NCBI GenBank assembly: GCA_029261435.1
Contig: JAJDBI010000297.1
Coordinates: forward strand, 1-8,976
DNA length: 8,976 bases
Source: Nitrospinaceae bacterium
GTDB lineage: Bacteria; Nitrospinota; Nitrospinia; Nitrospinales; VA-1
Direction of reading: 5' to 3'
Under the pieces are notes generated by a model, which had not been told where the DNA came from, searched no databases, and saw nothing but the letters and a program-made list of their open reading frames with translations. Both the position numbers and the translations under genes were made by a program. Within the stretch, counting starts at the first letter, position 1, and each line of letters starts with the position of its first letter. Below are positions 1 through 6,645 of the stretch, in pieces.

Positions 1-120
1 CCTAAATTTTATTCTTTCATGCGTTCCATGGAAGCTTACAAGAACTCTTTAAAAACCGACACCACTCTCCTTATGTCTGAGGATTCTGATTTTCTGGGAT
101 TCTTGAATAAATCCAAATAA
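1..120 (+). CDS. hflC: HflC-like SPFH/band-7 protease modulator, C-terminal end only (partial)
   Basis: Frame 1 is open from the left edge to a TAA at 118-120 and encodes 39 residues. The visible protein has FYSFMRSMEAYKNSL followed by a DTTLLMSEDSDFLGFL segment. This matches from memory the end of HflC proteins, which carry an FYxFxRSLxAYxxS stretch and then an MSPDSDFFRY-like tail. HflC is a membrane-anchored SPFH/prohibitin-family protein that, with HflK, forms a large periplasmic-side assembly around the FtsH protease and modulates its activity. The start, the membrane anchor and most of the SPFH domain lie outside the window, so hflK upstream can only be assumed. The gene runs in the same direction as trkA with an 81-bp gap. 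Identification rests on a short tail, so another SPFH-family paralogue is possible. Confidence 0.78.
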   Translation, partial: PKFYSFMRSMEAYKNSLKTDTTLLMSEDSDFLGFLNKSK

Positions 121-201
121 AACTTTTTCCATGGTGGTAAAAACCAAGGAATATACTTATTATATAGACTGAGAATCATTCTCTTTACTTAATTGGGTGG
201 C
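121..201 (+). promoter_or_regulatory. AT-rich hflC-trkA spacer, likely trkA promoter region
   Basis: This 81-bp gap is clearly more AT-rich than the flanking genes. It contains several -10-like hexamers, the best being TATACT at 152-157 and TATTAT at 158-163. No convincing -35 element sits 16-18 bp upstream; TGGTAA at 135-140 matches the consensus at about three of six positions. A palindrome at 170-184 lies just downstream of these -10 candidates. There is no strong Shine-Dalgarno sequence before the trkA start, only a G-rich GGGTGG at 195-200, very close to the ATG. The promoter assignment is an inference from composition and position. Confidence 0.35.
170..184. promoter_or_regulatory. Fur-box-like palindromic operator candidate
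   Basis: The sequence TGAGAATCATTCTCT holds a perfect dyad, GAGAAT-C-ATTCTC (171-183). It agrees with the 7-1-7 Fur consensus TGATAAT-N-ATTATCA at 11 of the 14 defined positions. It lies 18 bp before the trkA ATG and directly after the -10-like hexamers, a position where a bound repressor would block transcription. Fur normally controls iron genes, so control of a K+ uptake operon would be unusual. A different dimeric regulator, or chance in AT-rich DNA, remains possible. Confidence 0.4.
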
Positions 202-1569
202 ATGAGAATACTCATTGTGGGTGCCGGCATAGTAGGCTACAACCTCGCTCAGGAACTTTCCCATGAAGGCCATGATATTGCTATCGTGGATCAGGATCCG
301 GAAAGGATCCGGCGCATCACTGACACCCTGGATGTCATGGCTGTCGAAGGCAATGCCTGTTTGCCCAGCGTGCTCATGAAGGCTGGAATCAAATCCTCCG
401 AAATGCTGATCGCAGTCACCGAAAAAGATGAGATCAATTTGCTCTCCTGTTTTCTGGCGTCGCGATTTGAAGTTCCAAAACGCTTCGCCAGACTCCGTAA
501 CATGGAGTTCACCGACAATGAGAGCGTTTTCTCTCCTGAAGAGTTGTTCATCGACCAAGCCATCAATCCCGGCCAGATCATTGTCGAAACCATTCTGAAA
601 ATTTTAGAAACTCCCGGCGTGGTCAGCGTCGCAGAATTTGCCGACGGCGAAGTTCTCCTGCGAGAATTTGACGTGCCTGAAAATGCCCCCATTGCCGGCA
701 AGACCATTCAAGACATTCGCAATATCACGCAAATGGATTCGTTTCTGATCGTCGCCATTGTTCGCGACGGGGAATTGGTCATCCCAAAGGATCAGGATAT
801 CCTTCAGGCCGGTGATCGGTTTTACACCTTGATCGACAAGGAGTTTTTGCCCTTCCTTCTTCCTATGCTTAACCGGACTCTGGATCAGGTGGAAAAAATC
901 ATCATTTATGGAGCCACCTCCACATCCACTCATTTAGCAAAGGCTTTGGAAGAAAATATGCGCGATGTATGTATCATTGAGCCTTCCAGAGAAAAGGCTC
1001 ATCGAGCCGCTGACCAGCTTACGCGCACCGTTGTTCAACACGGCAGCGGCACCGACATGGACTTGTTCAACGAGATCAATATGAAGGATGCCGATTTTTT
1101 TCTGGCTCTCTCGCACGATGATGAAAACAATATTCTTTCTGCCCTGTTGGCAAAAAAGTACGGTGCCAAACGCGCACTGGTCATCACACACGACCCGGAA
1201 TACCTGCCTATTCTGGATTCTATCGGAATGGACATCACCATCAACCCGCGACTCATCACAGTCAGTGCCATCTTGAAACATTTGAGGAAAGGCCAGGTCA
1301 TGTCGATCTTCAAGCTGATTGAAGATGCCGAGGTGATGGAAATCGGGGTGCAAGAAGACTCTTCCATCGCCAACAAGCAAATAGGAAAAATCAACTTTCC
1401 TAAAGGTGCTATTATCGGAGCTCTCCTCAGACAGGGAGAAATGGTGCTCCCCAATGACGAAGTTACCATCGAAGCCGGTGATTCTGTTATCGTGGTGGCA
1501 CTGCCCGGAACCATTGAGAAAATTGAAAAACTGTTTGGCCGTAAAAGATCCTTTCTCCCTTTCCGATGA
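202..1569 (+). CDS. trkA: TrkA, NAD-binding regulatory subunit of Trk K+ uptake system
   Basis: TrkA is the cytoplasmic peripheral subunit that gates the TrkH K+ transporter in response to nucleotides. The ATG at 202 gives 455 residues (E. coli TrkA has 458) and a family-typical start, MRILIVGAGIVG. An in-frame TTG at 193 is possible, but a TAA precedes it directly at 190-192 and it would only add three residues. The protein shows the duplicated RCK layout: RCK_N1 about 1-120 with the Rossmann motif G7-A-G-I-V-G12 and D30 ending strand beta-2; RCK_C1 about 140-220; RCK_N2 about 231-350; RCK_C2 about 370-450. In RCK_N2 the glycine motif is degenerate, G237-A-T-S-T-S242, although the acidic residue E260 is kept. 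The gene overlaps trkH by four bases (ATGA), so the two are very probably translationally coupled. Confidence 0.95.
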   Translation: MRILIVGAGIVGYNLAQELSHEGHDIAIVDQDPERIRRITDTLDVMAVEGNACLPSVLMKAGIKSSEMLIAVTEKDEINLLSCFLASRFEVPKRFARLRNMEFTDNESVFSPEELFIDQAINPGQIIVETILKILETPGVVSVAEFADGEVLLREFDVPENAPIAGKTIQDIRNITQMDSFLIVAIVRDGELVIPKDQDILQAGDRFYTLIDKEFLPFLLPMLNRTLDQVEKIIIYGATSTSTHLAKALEENMRDVCIIEPSREKAHRAADQLTRTVVQHGSGTDMDLFNEINMKDADFFLALSHDDENNILSALLAKKYGAKRALVITHDPEYLPILDSIGMDITINPRLITVSAILKHLRKGQVMSIFKLIEDAEVMEIGVQEDSSIANKQIGKINFPKGAIIGALLRQGEMVLPNDEVTIEAGDSVIVVALPGTIEKIEKLFGRKRSFLPFR

Positions 1570-3038
1570 ATATTCAGTCCATCTTAAGTGTAGTAGGAGT
1601 TCTGCTGGTCCTTCTTTCCGGGTTACTTCTCGCCCCTCTAGGAGTTGCGCTATATTTCGGTGATACCCCCATTGAAGGTTTCATGTCCGAGACTTCAGCA
1701 TTTGGCTGGGCATTTGGACTCAGCCTGACATCTGGCCTGATTCTGTGGAAACTCTTTCCCTCTGGGTTAGCAAAACTTCGAGACCGTGAAGGATTTGCCA
1801 TTGTCACTTTTTCCTGGCTATCCATGTCCGCGTTTGGTGCGCTCCCACTATATTTAGGCGGTGCCTGCCCGGAATTCATTGACGCATTTTTTGAAAGCAC
1901 CAGCGGTTTCACCACCACCGGAGCTTCCATCCTTCAGGACATCGACACGTTGCCTCACGGCATCCTGTTCTGGAGAAACCTGATGCAATGGATCGGAGGC
2001 ATGGGAATCATACTTCTTTCTCTGGCCATCTTTCCCATGCTGGGGATTGGCAGCTTCCACCTGTTCAAAGCGGAAATTCCTGGCGGGTCTACTGTGGAAC
2101 AAACGCAACCCAGACTAGCTGAAACCGCAAAAATCCTTTGGAAAACATATCTAGCTCTAACACTTATCGAAATTCTTGCTCTACGATTTGCTGGTTTAAG
2201 CTGGTTCGATTCTGTTTGCCACACCTTTTCCACGGTGGCAACGGGTGGATTTTCTCCACATAACGGCAGCGTCAGCGCCTTTAACAATGTTTATATTGAA
2301 AGCATCATCATCCTTTTTATGTTTCTGGGAGGAATCAACTTTGCCCTGCACTTTCAACTGGTTCGAAGAAATTTTTCCGTCGTCCTCAAAAACCCGGAAT
2401 TCCGGACCTATTGCATATTGATTCTCGCGGGCGTCCTGTTTGCAACCTGGGGCCTCACCCGCGTTTCTGAAACGGGTGACGCGGGCCAGGCATTTCGCAG
2501 TGCGGCTTTCACAGTGGTTTCCATTAATACTACCACCGGCTTTGTCACCGATGATTTCAATTTATGGCCGGAATATTTAAAGCTTTTCCTTGTTGCAATC
2601 ATGATGATAGGAGGGTGCTCCGGCTCCACAAGCGGATCGTTCAAAGTCATCCGTATCATCATCCTGCTAAAAATCATTATACGGGAATTGAAAAACCTGG
2701 TGTATCCTCGCGCTATTTTTCATGTCAAAGTGGGGGATAAAACTGTCGATGCGGATGACCTTTCCAATGTTGCCGCTTTGACCTTTATGTTTATGGGCTT
2801 TACCGCTTTAGGAGGCATCCTGCTCTCAGCAATGGGGGTGGATTTCACCACTGCATTGTCGGCAACCGTGGCTTCCCTGTTCAATATAGGTCCGGGACTT
2901 GGCGATGTAGGTGCTATGGGAAACTACTCCTCAATACCGGCTATGGGGAAAGGCATTCTCATCCTTTTCATGTTATTAGGAAGACTTGAAATATACGGTG
3001 TTATTTTGCTATTTCTACCCATGACCTGGCGTAAATAA
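1566..3038 (+). CDS. trkH: TrkH, K+-translocating membrane subunit
   Basis: This is the channel-like integral membrane protein of the Trk system, which carries K+ inward with TrkA bound on its cytoplasmic face. The 490 residues are close to the usual 480-490. The four repeated M1-P-M2 units are recognisable from their filter loops: TSGFTTTGAS (112-121), STVATGGFSPH (222-232), SINTTTGFVTDDF (319-331) and NIGPGLGDVG (440-449). Each carries the conserved filter glycine. The third unit's intramembrane loop, GGCSGSTSGSFK (349-360), differs from the more glycine-rich form usual in the family. The N-terminus (about 8-31 and 45-61) is hydrophobic and contributes the extra helices typical of TrkH rather than KtrB. 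The start ATG overlaps the trkA stop (ATGA) and has no clear ribosome-binding site of its own, which fits coupled translation. Confidence 0.96.
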   Translation: MNIQSILSVVGVLLVLLSGLLLAPLGVALYFGDTPIEGFMSETSAFGWAFGLSLTSGLILWKLFPSGLAKLRDREGFAIVTFSWLSMSAFGALPLYLGGACPEFIDAFFESTSGFTTTGASILQDIDTLPHGILFWRNLMQWIGGMGIILLSLAIFPMLGIGSFHLFKAEIPGGSTVEQTQPRLAETAKILWKTYLALTLIEILALRFAGLSWFDSVCHTFSTVATGGFSPHNGSVSAFNNVYIESIIILFMFLGGINFALHFQLVRRNFSVVLKNPEFRTYCILILAGVLFATWGLTRVSETGDAGQAFRSAAFTVVSINTTTGFVTDDFNLWPEYLKLFLVAIMMIGGCSGSTSGSFKVIRIIILLKIIIRELKNLVYPRAIFHVKVGDKTVDADDLSNVAALTFMFMGFTALGGILLSAMGVDFTTALSATVASLFNIGPGLGDVGAMGNYSSIPAMGKGILILFMLLGRLEIYGVILLFLPMTWRK

Positions 3039-3263
3039 GATTTGATTTTACCCCCTCAATAAATTAGAATTTCCGCTTCCCAACCTGAATTTTATCCTTT
3101 TCCTAAAAACTTGTAGGTGAAAAAACTCACAAGTTTTTAGGAAAAGTTAAAGTTGAGGAAAAACGGATCCATAAAAGTTTCTGAATCTTTGTCAGGCATT
3201 GAATTGTTGTAATCAACCAGCGGCTGCTTTAGTACCCCTGGTTCATAAAGGAATTTAAATAGC
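3039..3263. other. trkH-oadA intergenic spacer (225 bp)
   Basis: No coding region is supported here. Apart from the inverted repeat at 3097-3146, the right half must hold any oadA promoter. TTGTCA at 3189-3194 resembles a -35 box, but the best -10 at fitting distance (TAATCA at 3210-3215, 15-bp spacer) is poor. TTGTAA at 3207-3212 with TAGTAC at 3230-3235 (17-bp spacer) is a second weak pair. An AAAGGA at 3247-3252 is a plausible ribosome-binding site for oadA, 11 bases before its ATG. No promoter can be called firmly. Confidence 0.4.
3097..3146. terminator. Perfect 18-bp inverted repeat, probable terminator after trkAH
   Basis: The left arm cttttcctaaaaacttgt (3097-3114) is the exact reverse complement of 3129-3146, with a 14-base spacer between them. 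The stem is AT-rich (5 GC pairs). Its core, CTTGT/ACAAG, is flanked by an A5 tract on one side and a T5 tract on the other, so either strand would present a hairpin followed by uridines. This is the symmetric form of a bidirectional intrinsic terminator. It starts 58 bp past the trkH stop, which suits ending the trkAH transcript and separating it from oadABG. There is no further T run beyond the stem, so a protein-binding site or an mRNA-stabilising hairpin is an alternative. Confidence 0.6.
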
Positions 3264-5042
3264 ATGGAAACTAATCCTCTAAAGATCACCGAACTAGTTC
3301 TGCGGGATGCACACCAATCCCTTCTTGCAACCCGAATGCGAACCGAAGATATGCTCCCCATTGCTGAAAAACTCGATCAAGTGGGGTTTTTCTCTCTGGA
3401 AATGTGGGGTGGAGCTACCTTTGATACTTGTATCAGGTTTCTCAATGAAGATCCCTGGGAACGCTCTCGTGCCCTCAAGAAGAAGATGCCCAATACCCCA
3501 TTTCAAATGCTACTTAGGGGTCAAAATGCAGTGGGCTACCGGCATTATGCGGATGATATTGTGGAACGATTCGTCAAGCAATCCGTGGATGTCGGTATTA
3601 ATATTTTCAGAATATTCGATGCCCTCAACGATTATCGCAATATTGAAACCGCAGTGAACACAGTAAAAAAATGTGGTGAAACGGTTGAAGGATGTATCAG
3701 CTATACTGTCAGCCCAGTCCATAATATTGATCTCTATCTGAAAATGGGAAAAAGACTGGAAGAAATGGGTTCTGACATTATCTGTATTAAAGATATGGCC
3801 GGACTCCTGACTCCCGATGTGACCAAGACTCTCGTTACTGAACTCAAGAAAAACATCAAACTTCCTATCCATTTACACACTCATGCAACGACAGGGCTTG
3901 TGGGCATGAACATGCAGTGCGCCATAGAGGCTGGTGTAGATATGGTGGATACAGCCATCTCTTGCCTCTCTATGGGGACTTCTCATTACGCAACGGAATG
4001 TTTGGTCGCTGCTCTGAAAGACACACCCAGAGATACCGGCTTGGATCTCAATCTGCTGGAAGAAATCAACGATTACTTTACCGAAGTGAAGAAAAATTAT
4101 GCGGAGTTTGAAAGCGATTTCAAGAGTGTGGATATCAATATCCTCAAATCGCAAATTCCCGGCGGCATGATTTCTAATATGGAAAACCAGTTACGGGAAC
4201 AAAACGCGCTCGATAAACTTGATGAAGTTCTCAAAGAAGTTCCCCGAGTACGAAAAGATATGGGCTATCCCCCTTTAGTCACGCCCACTAGTCAAATCGT
4301 CGGCTCTCAGGCAACCCTAAACGTATTAACGGGAGAACGTTATAAAATTATCACCAAAGAGACTCGTCAATGCGTGTTGGGCAATTATGGAAAACTGCCT
4401 GCTCCCATTTCCGAAGAATTGATGAGTAAGGTTTCTGAAGACGGGAAAGTCACAGACTGTCGCCCCGCTGATTTACTGGAACCTGAATGGGACACTGTTT
4501 GTAAGGAATTGGGCGATGCACACACCAGCGAAGAAGATCGGCTGACATATGCATTATTCCCCAAAGTGGCTCTTAAATTTTTTGAAACTCGAGGGAAACC
4601 ACAGCCAAAACCTGCTCCCGCTCCATCAAGTGCACCAGTTGCCGCAAGTGCGTCTCCAGTTCCAACGGCCTCGGCCCCTGCAGGATCAGCGGTTTATAGT
4701 GTTCGGGTTAATGGAAAAGATTATACAGTGGAAGTCTCAACAGGAGGGGCAACTGGCACAACTCGCGCCCCTGCTCCAGCAGCGGCGGCTCCAGCACCCA
4801 TTGCCACTCCGGCAGCCAGCAGCGCAGGAGGTTCTCCATTGTTAGCACCTCTTCCCGGCGCCATCTTCTCTATGAGATGCACGGAGGGTGATGCAGTCAA
4901 TGAAGGAGACACCGTTCTTGTTATGGAATCCATGAAAATGGAATCTGAAGTCACTGCTCATCAATCTGGCACCATACAATCTATTTTGGTTAAAGAAGGC
5001 GATAGTGTGCAAACGGGTGACGAATTAGTGGTCATAGGATAA
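3264..5042 (+). CDS. oadA: Oxaloacetate decarboxylase alpha subunit (carboxyltransferase + biotin carrier)
   Basis: OadA moves the carboxyl group of oxaloacetate onto its own biotin, releasing pyruvate; carboxybiotin is then decarboxylated by OadB. The 592 residues match the usual length. The N-terminal TIM-barrel carboxyltransferase domain starts with ITELVLRDAHQSLLATRM (about 8-25). It keeps the metal ligands D15, H205 and H207 and the carboxylated lysine K176 (IKDMAG). A PYC/OADA conserved domain follows to about 440. Two Ala/Pro-rich linkers (about 445-473 and 498-521) flank a short strand segment, YSVRVNGKDYTVEV. The C-terminal biotinyl domain carries MESMKME with biotinylated K558, 35 residues from the end. 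The absence of a biotin carboxylase gene and the adjacent oadB argue against a pyruvate carboxylase subunit B. AAAGGA at 3247-3252 is a plausible ribosome-binding site. Confidence 0.95.
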   Translation: METNPLKITELVLRDAHQSLLATRMRTEDMLPIAEKLDQVGFFSLEMWGGATFDTCIRFLNEDPWERSRALKKKMPNTPFQMLLRGQNAVGYRHYADDIVERFVKQSVDVGINIFRIFDALNDYRNIETAVNTVKKCGETVEGCISYTVSPVHNIDLYLKMGKRLEEMGSDIICIKDMAGLLTPDVTKTLVTELKKNIKLPIHLHTHATTGLVGMNMQCAIEAGVDMVDTAISCLSMGTSHYATECLVAALKDTPRDTGLDLNLLEEINDYFTEVKKNYAEFESDFKSVDINILKSQIPGGMISNMENQLREQNALDKLDEVLKEVPRVRKDMGYPPLVTPTSQIVGSQATLNVLTGERYKIITKETRQCVLGNYGKLPAPISEELMSKVSEDGKVTDCRPADLLEPEWDTVCKELGDAHTSEEDRLTYALFPKVALKFFETRGKPQPKPAPAPSSAPVAASASPVPTASAPAGSAVYSVRVNGKDYTVEVSTGGATGTTRAPAPAAAAPAPIATPAASSAGGSPLLAPLPGAIFSMRCTEGDAVNEGDTVLVMESMKMESEVTAHQSGTIQSILVKEGDSVQTGDELVVIG

Positions 5043-6274
5043 TGGAATTCAGTTTCGGCGCATCCGCGACCAAGATAATAACAACCACCGGCTTCTCCAG
5101 TCTGGGAGGTGGCGATGCAATCATGCTTCTGGTTGCCTGCGTTCTCCTCTATCTGGCCATCTGGAAAAAATTTGAACCGCTTTTACTCCTCCCCATGGGC
5201 TTTGGATGTTTACTCGCCAACATTCCCATGAGCATGATGCAGAGCACTGACTCTGGAGGACTCCTCAACTTTTTTTATCAAGGCGTCAAGCATGAGATAC
5301 TTCCTCCCTTGGTATTCATGGGGGTGGGTGCACTGACAGATTTTGGCCCGCTTTTGGCCAATCCCGCTACCCTTCTTCTCGGTGCCGCTGCCCAGATAGG
5401 AGTATATTTCACCCTGGTTGGTGCTGTGTACCTTGGATTTAATATGCATGAGGCCAGCGCCATTGGTATCATCGGTGGTGCAGATGGACCCACTTCTATT
5501 TTTATAGCCAGCAAGCTGGCCCCACATTTACTGGCTCCTATTGCTGTGGCTGCTTATTCCTATATGTCACTCGTACCGCTTATCCAACCTCCCATCATGA
5601 AGTTTTTGACCACGGAAAAAGAGCGGAAAATTAAAATGGAGCAGTTACAACCAATATCTCAAACAGTGAAAATTGTTTTCCCAGTGGTGGTGACCATTGT
5701 CTGCTGTTTAATGTTACCCGGTGTCACGCCGCTTTTAGGAATGCTGATGTTGGGCAACCTGTTCCGCGAATCCGGGGTCACCGCACGCTTACACGAAACA
5801 GCAGAAACTCATTTGATCAACATTGTCACCATTCTTTTAGCTCTGGCCGTGGGCTCGTCCATGACCGCCGACTCTTTTTTACGCATTGAAACCCTTAAAA
5901 TTATTGTACTGGGCTTATTGGCATTCAGCATTGCTACGGCAGGAGGCGTGCTTTTTGGAAAAATCATGTGCAAAATGACAGGAGGCAGGGTAAATCCACT
6001 CATTGGTTCTGCGGGGGTTTCCGCAGTTCCCATGGCAGCGCGGGTTTCTCAGAAAGTAGGCTCGGACGCAGATTCTTCTAATTTTTTACTGATGCACGCA
6101 ATGGGACCGAATGTTGCGGGTGTTATCGGTAGCGCAGTGGCAGCCGGTGTATTCATCTCCCTGTTTGGGGATACCGTTCCAGAACCGCATGCCGCCATTG
6201 CTGATGTGATCGGCACGGTAGAACCAGGTGCCAAAGCCGCCATCGCCCAAGTGGTCGAGGCTCTACAACATTAA
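5042..6274 (+). CDS. oadB: Oxaloacetate decarboxylase beta subunit (Na+ pump, membrane)
   Basis: OadB is the integral membrane subunit that decarboxylates carboxybiotin and couples this to export of Na+ while a proton is consumed. The 410 residues have many hydrophobic segments and the family signatures: GIIGGADGPTSIF (142-154), whose D148 corresponds to the essential aspartate of the Klebsiella enzyme, and MHAMGPNVAGVIGSAVAAG (351-369). The N-terminus contains a TGFSSLGGGDAIML segment (16-29) before the first long hydrophobic helix. The start is fixed by TAATG, in which the final base of the oadA stop is the A of the ATG, so translation is probably coupled; only a weak TAGGA lies just upstream. 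Beta subunits of methylmalonyl-CoA and glutaconyl-CoA decarboxylases are homologous, but the oadA partner points to oxaloacetate. Confidence 0.95.
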   Translation: MEFSFGASATKIITTTGFSSLGGGDAIMLLVACVLLYLAIWKKFEPLLLLPMGFGCLLANIPMSMMQSTDSGGLLNFFYQGVKHEILPPLVFMGVGALTDFGPLLANPATLLLGAAAQIGVYFTLVGAVYLGFNMHEASAIGIIGGADGPTSIFIASKLAPHLLAPIAVAAYSYMSLVPLIQPPIMKFLTTEKERKIKMEQLQPISQTVKIVFPVVVTIVCCLMLPGVTPLLGMLMLGNLFRESGVTARLHETAETHLINIVTILLALAVGSSMTADSFLRIETLKIIVLGLLAFSIATAGGVLFGKIMCKMTGGRVNPLIGSAGVSAVPMAARVSQKVGSDADSSNFLLMHAMGPNVAGVIGSAVAAGVFISLFGDTVPEPHAAIADVIGTVEPGAKAAIAQVVEALQH

Positions 6275-6301
6275 ATGAAGAATCGTCTTTATATTTAGCT
6301 C

Positions 6302-6341
6302 GGCTGGATGAGTTTTTGCTTTGGCAATTTACTCGTCAGCC
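6302..6341 (+). repeat. Imperfect stem-loop just upstream of the oadG ribosome-binding site
   Basis: GGCTGGATGAGT (6302-6313) can pair with ACTCGTCAGCC (6331-6341), giving GGCTG/CAGCC and GAGT/ACTC helices around a small mismatch. The loop holds a further TTGC/GCAA pairing (6316-6319 with 6324-6327). The hairpin ends exactly where the oadG ribosome-binding site begins (AGAAGG at 6342-6347). It lies in the 80-bp gap between oadB and oadG, the only sizeable gap within the oad unit. It may tune oadG translation or protect the oadAB mRNA end; this is inferred from position only. Confidence 0.4.
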
Positions 6342-6354
6342 AGAAGGAAAAATT

Positions 6355-6621
6355 ATGGAAGTTTCAATTTCTGCGGCCGTCAACGTATCTGTTCTAGCCA
6401 TGGCGGTGATTTTTGCCGTTCTGGTTATTTTAATCTTCACCATTCAATTATTGGTGAAATTGATGCCCTATAAAGCACCACCACCCGCACCACCACGCCG
6501 TAAGACTGCGGCTTCTGCAAGCAGCGAGGACGATCATGTCGCTGCCATCACTGCAACACTGGCCATGCATATGGGAAAGTCTCCCAGCGATTTTAGAATT
6601 GTAAATATTTCTCAGCGATAA
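6355..6621 (+). CDS. oadG: Oxaloacetate decarboxylase gamma subunit (small membrane anchor)
   Basis: OadG is the small subunit that holds the alpha and beta subunits together at the membrane. I place the start at ATG 6355, because AGAAGG at 6342-6347 sits seven bases before it. An in-frame TTG at 6316 has no ribosome-binding site and would put 13 polar residues before the membrane helix. The resulting 88 residues show the family plan: a short N-terminus, one transmembrane helix (about 11-34), a Pro-rich linker (PYKAPPPAPPRRK, 38-50) and a cytoplasmic tail, EDDHVAAITATLAMHMGK (58-75), of the kind found at the end of OadG and GcdC-like subunits. The family is poorly conserved, so the call relies on this plan plus the position after oadB. 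Confidence 0.85.
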   Translation: MEVSISAAVNVSVLAMAVIFAVLVILIFTIQLLVKLMPYKAPPPAPPRRKTAASASSEDDHVAAITATLAMHMGKSPSDFRIVNISQR

Positions 6622-6624
6622 ATT

Positions 6625-6645
6625 CGGAAAACTGCTAATTTTCCG
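6625..6645. terminator. Small hairpin between convergent oadG and AsmA-like gene
   Basis: CGGAAAA (6625-6631) and TTTTCCG (6639-6645) form a perfect 7-bp stem with a 7-base loop (CTGCTAA). It lies across the 13-bp gap between two convergent stop codons; the loop and right arm cover the stop and last codons of the - strand gene. The A/T part of the stem would give short uridine runs in both directions, as in compact bidirectional terminators. The stem is short and lacks a downstream T run, so the call is tentative. Confidence 0.35.

Noticed and set aside
193..204. TTG at 193 as the trkA start
   Set aside because: It would only add Met-Gly-Gly before a family-typical MRILIVGAG start; neither start has a better ribosome-binding site, so the ATG at 202 is preferred.
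293..312. Two copies of AGGATCCGG 11 bases apart
   Set aside because: They lie inside the trkA coding region at D-P-E-R-I-R residues and there are only two copies; this looks like chance codon similarity.
291..707. 138-codon open frame on the - strand inside trkA, with other - strand frames at 160-558, 934-1380 and 1035-1514
   Set aside because: They lie antisense to a strongly supported trkA, have low-complexity Ser/Met-rich or Asp/His-rich translations and no recognisable motif or ribosome-binding site.
3137..3361. 74-codon - strand frame across the trkH-oadA spacer
   Set aside because: It begins inside oadA antisense, runs into the inverted repeat, and has no recognisable motif.
4597..4830. 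Repetitive Pro/Ala-coding stretches in oadA, possible repeat element
   Set aside because: They encode the flexible linkers normally found before the biotinyl domain; the repetition is low-complexity protein sequence and not a DNA repeat.
4549..4845. 98-codon + strand frame within oadA rich in Gln, Leu and Pro
   Set aside because: It is a shifted-frame shadow of the Pro/Ala linker region of oadA, with no independent support.
6275..6298. Seven-codon frame (MKNRLYI) starting directly after the oadB stop, possible leader peptide
   Set aside because: It has no ribosome-binding site of its own, no run of regulatory codons, and is short enough to occur by chance.
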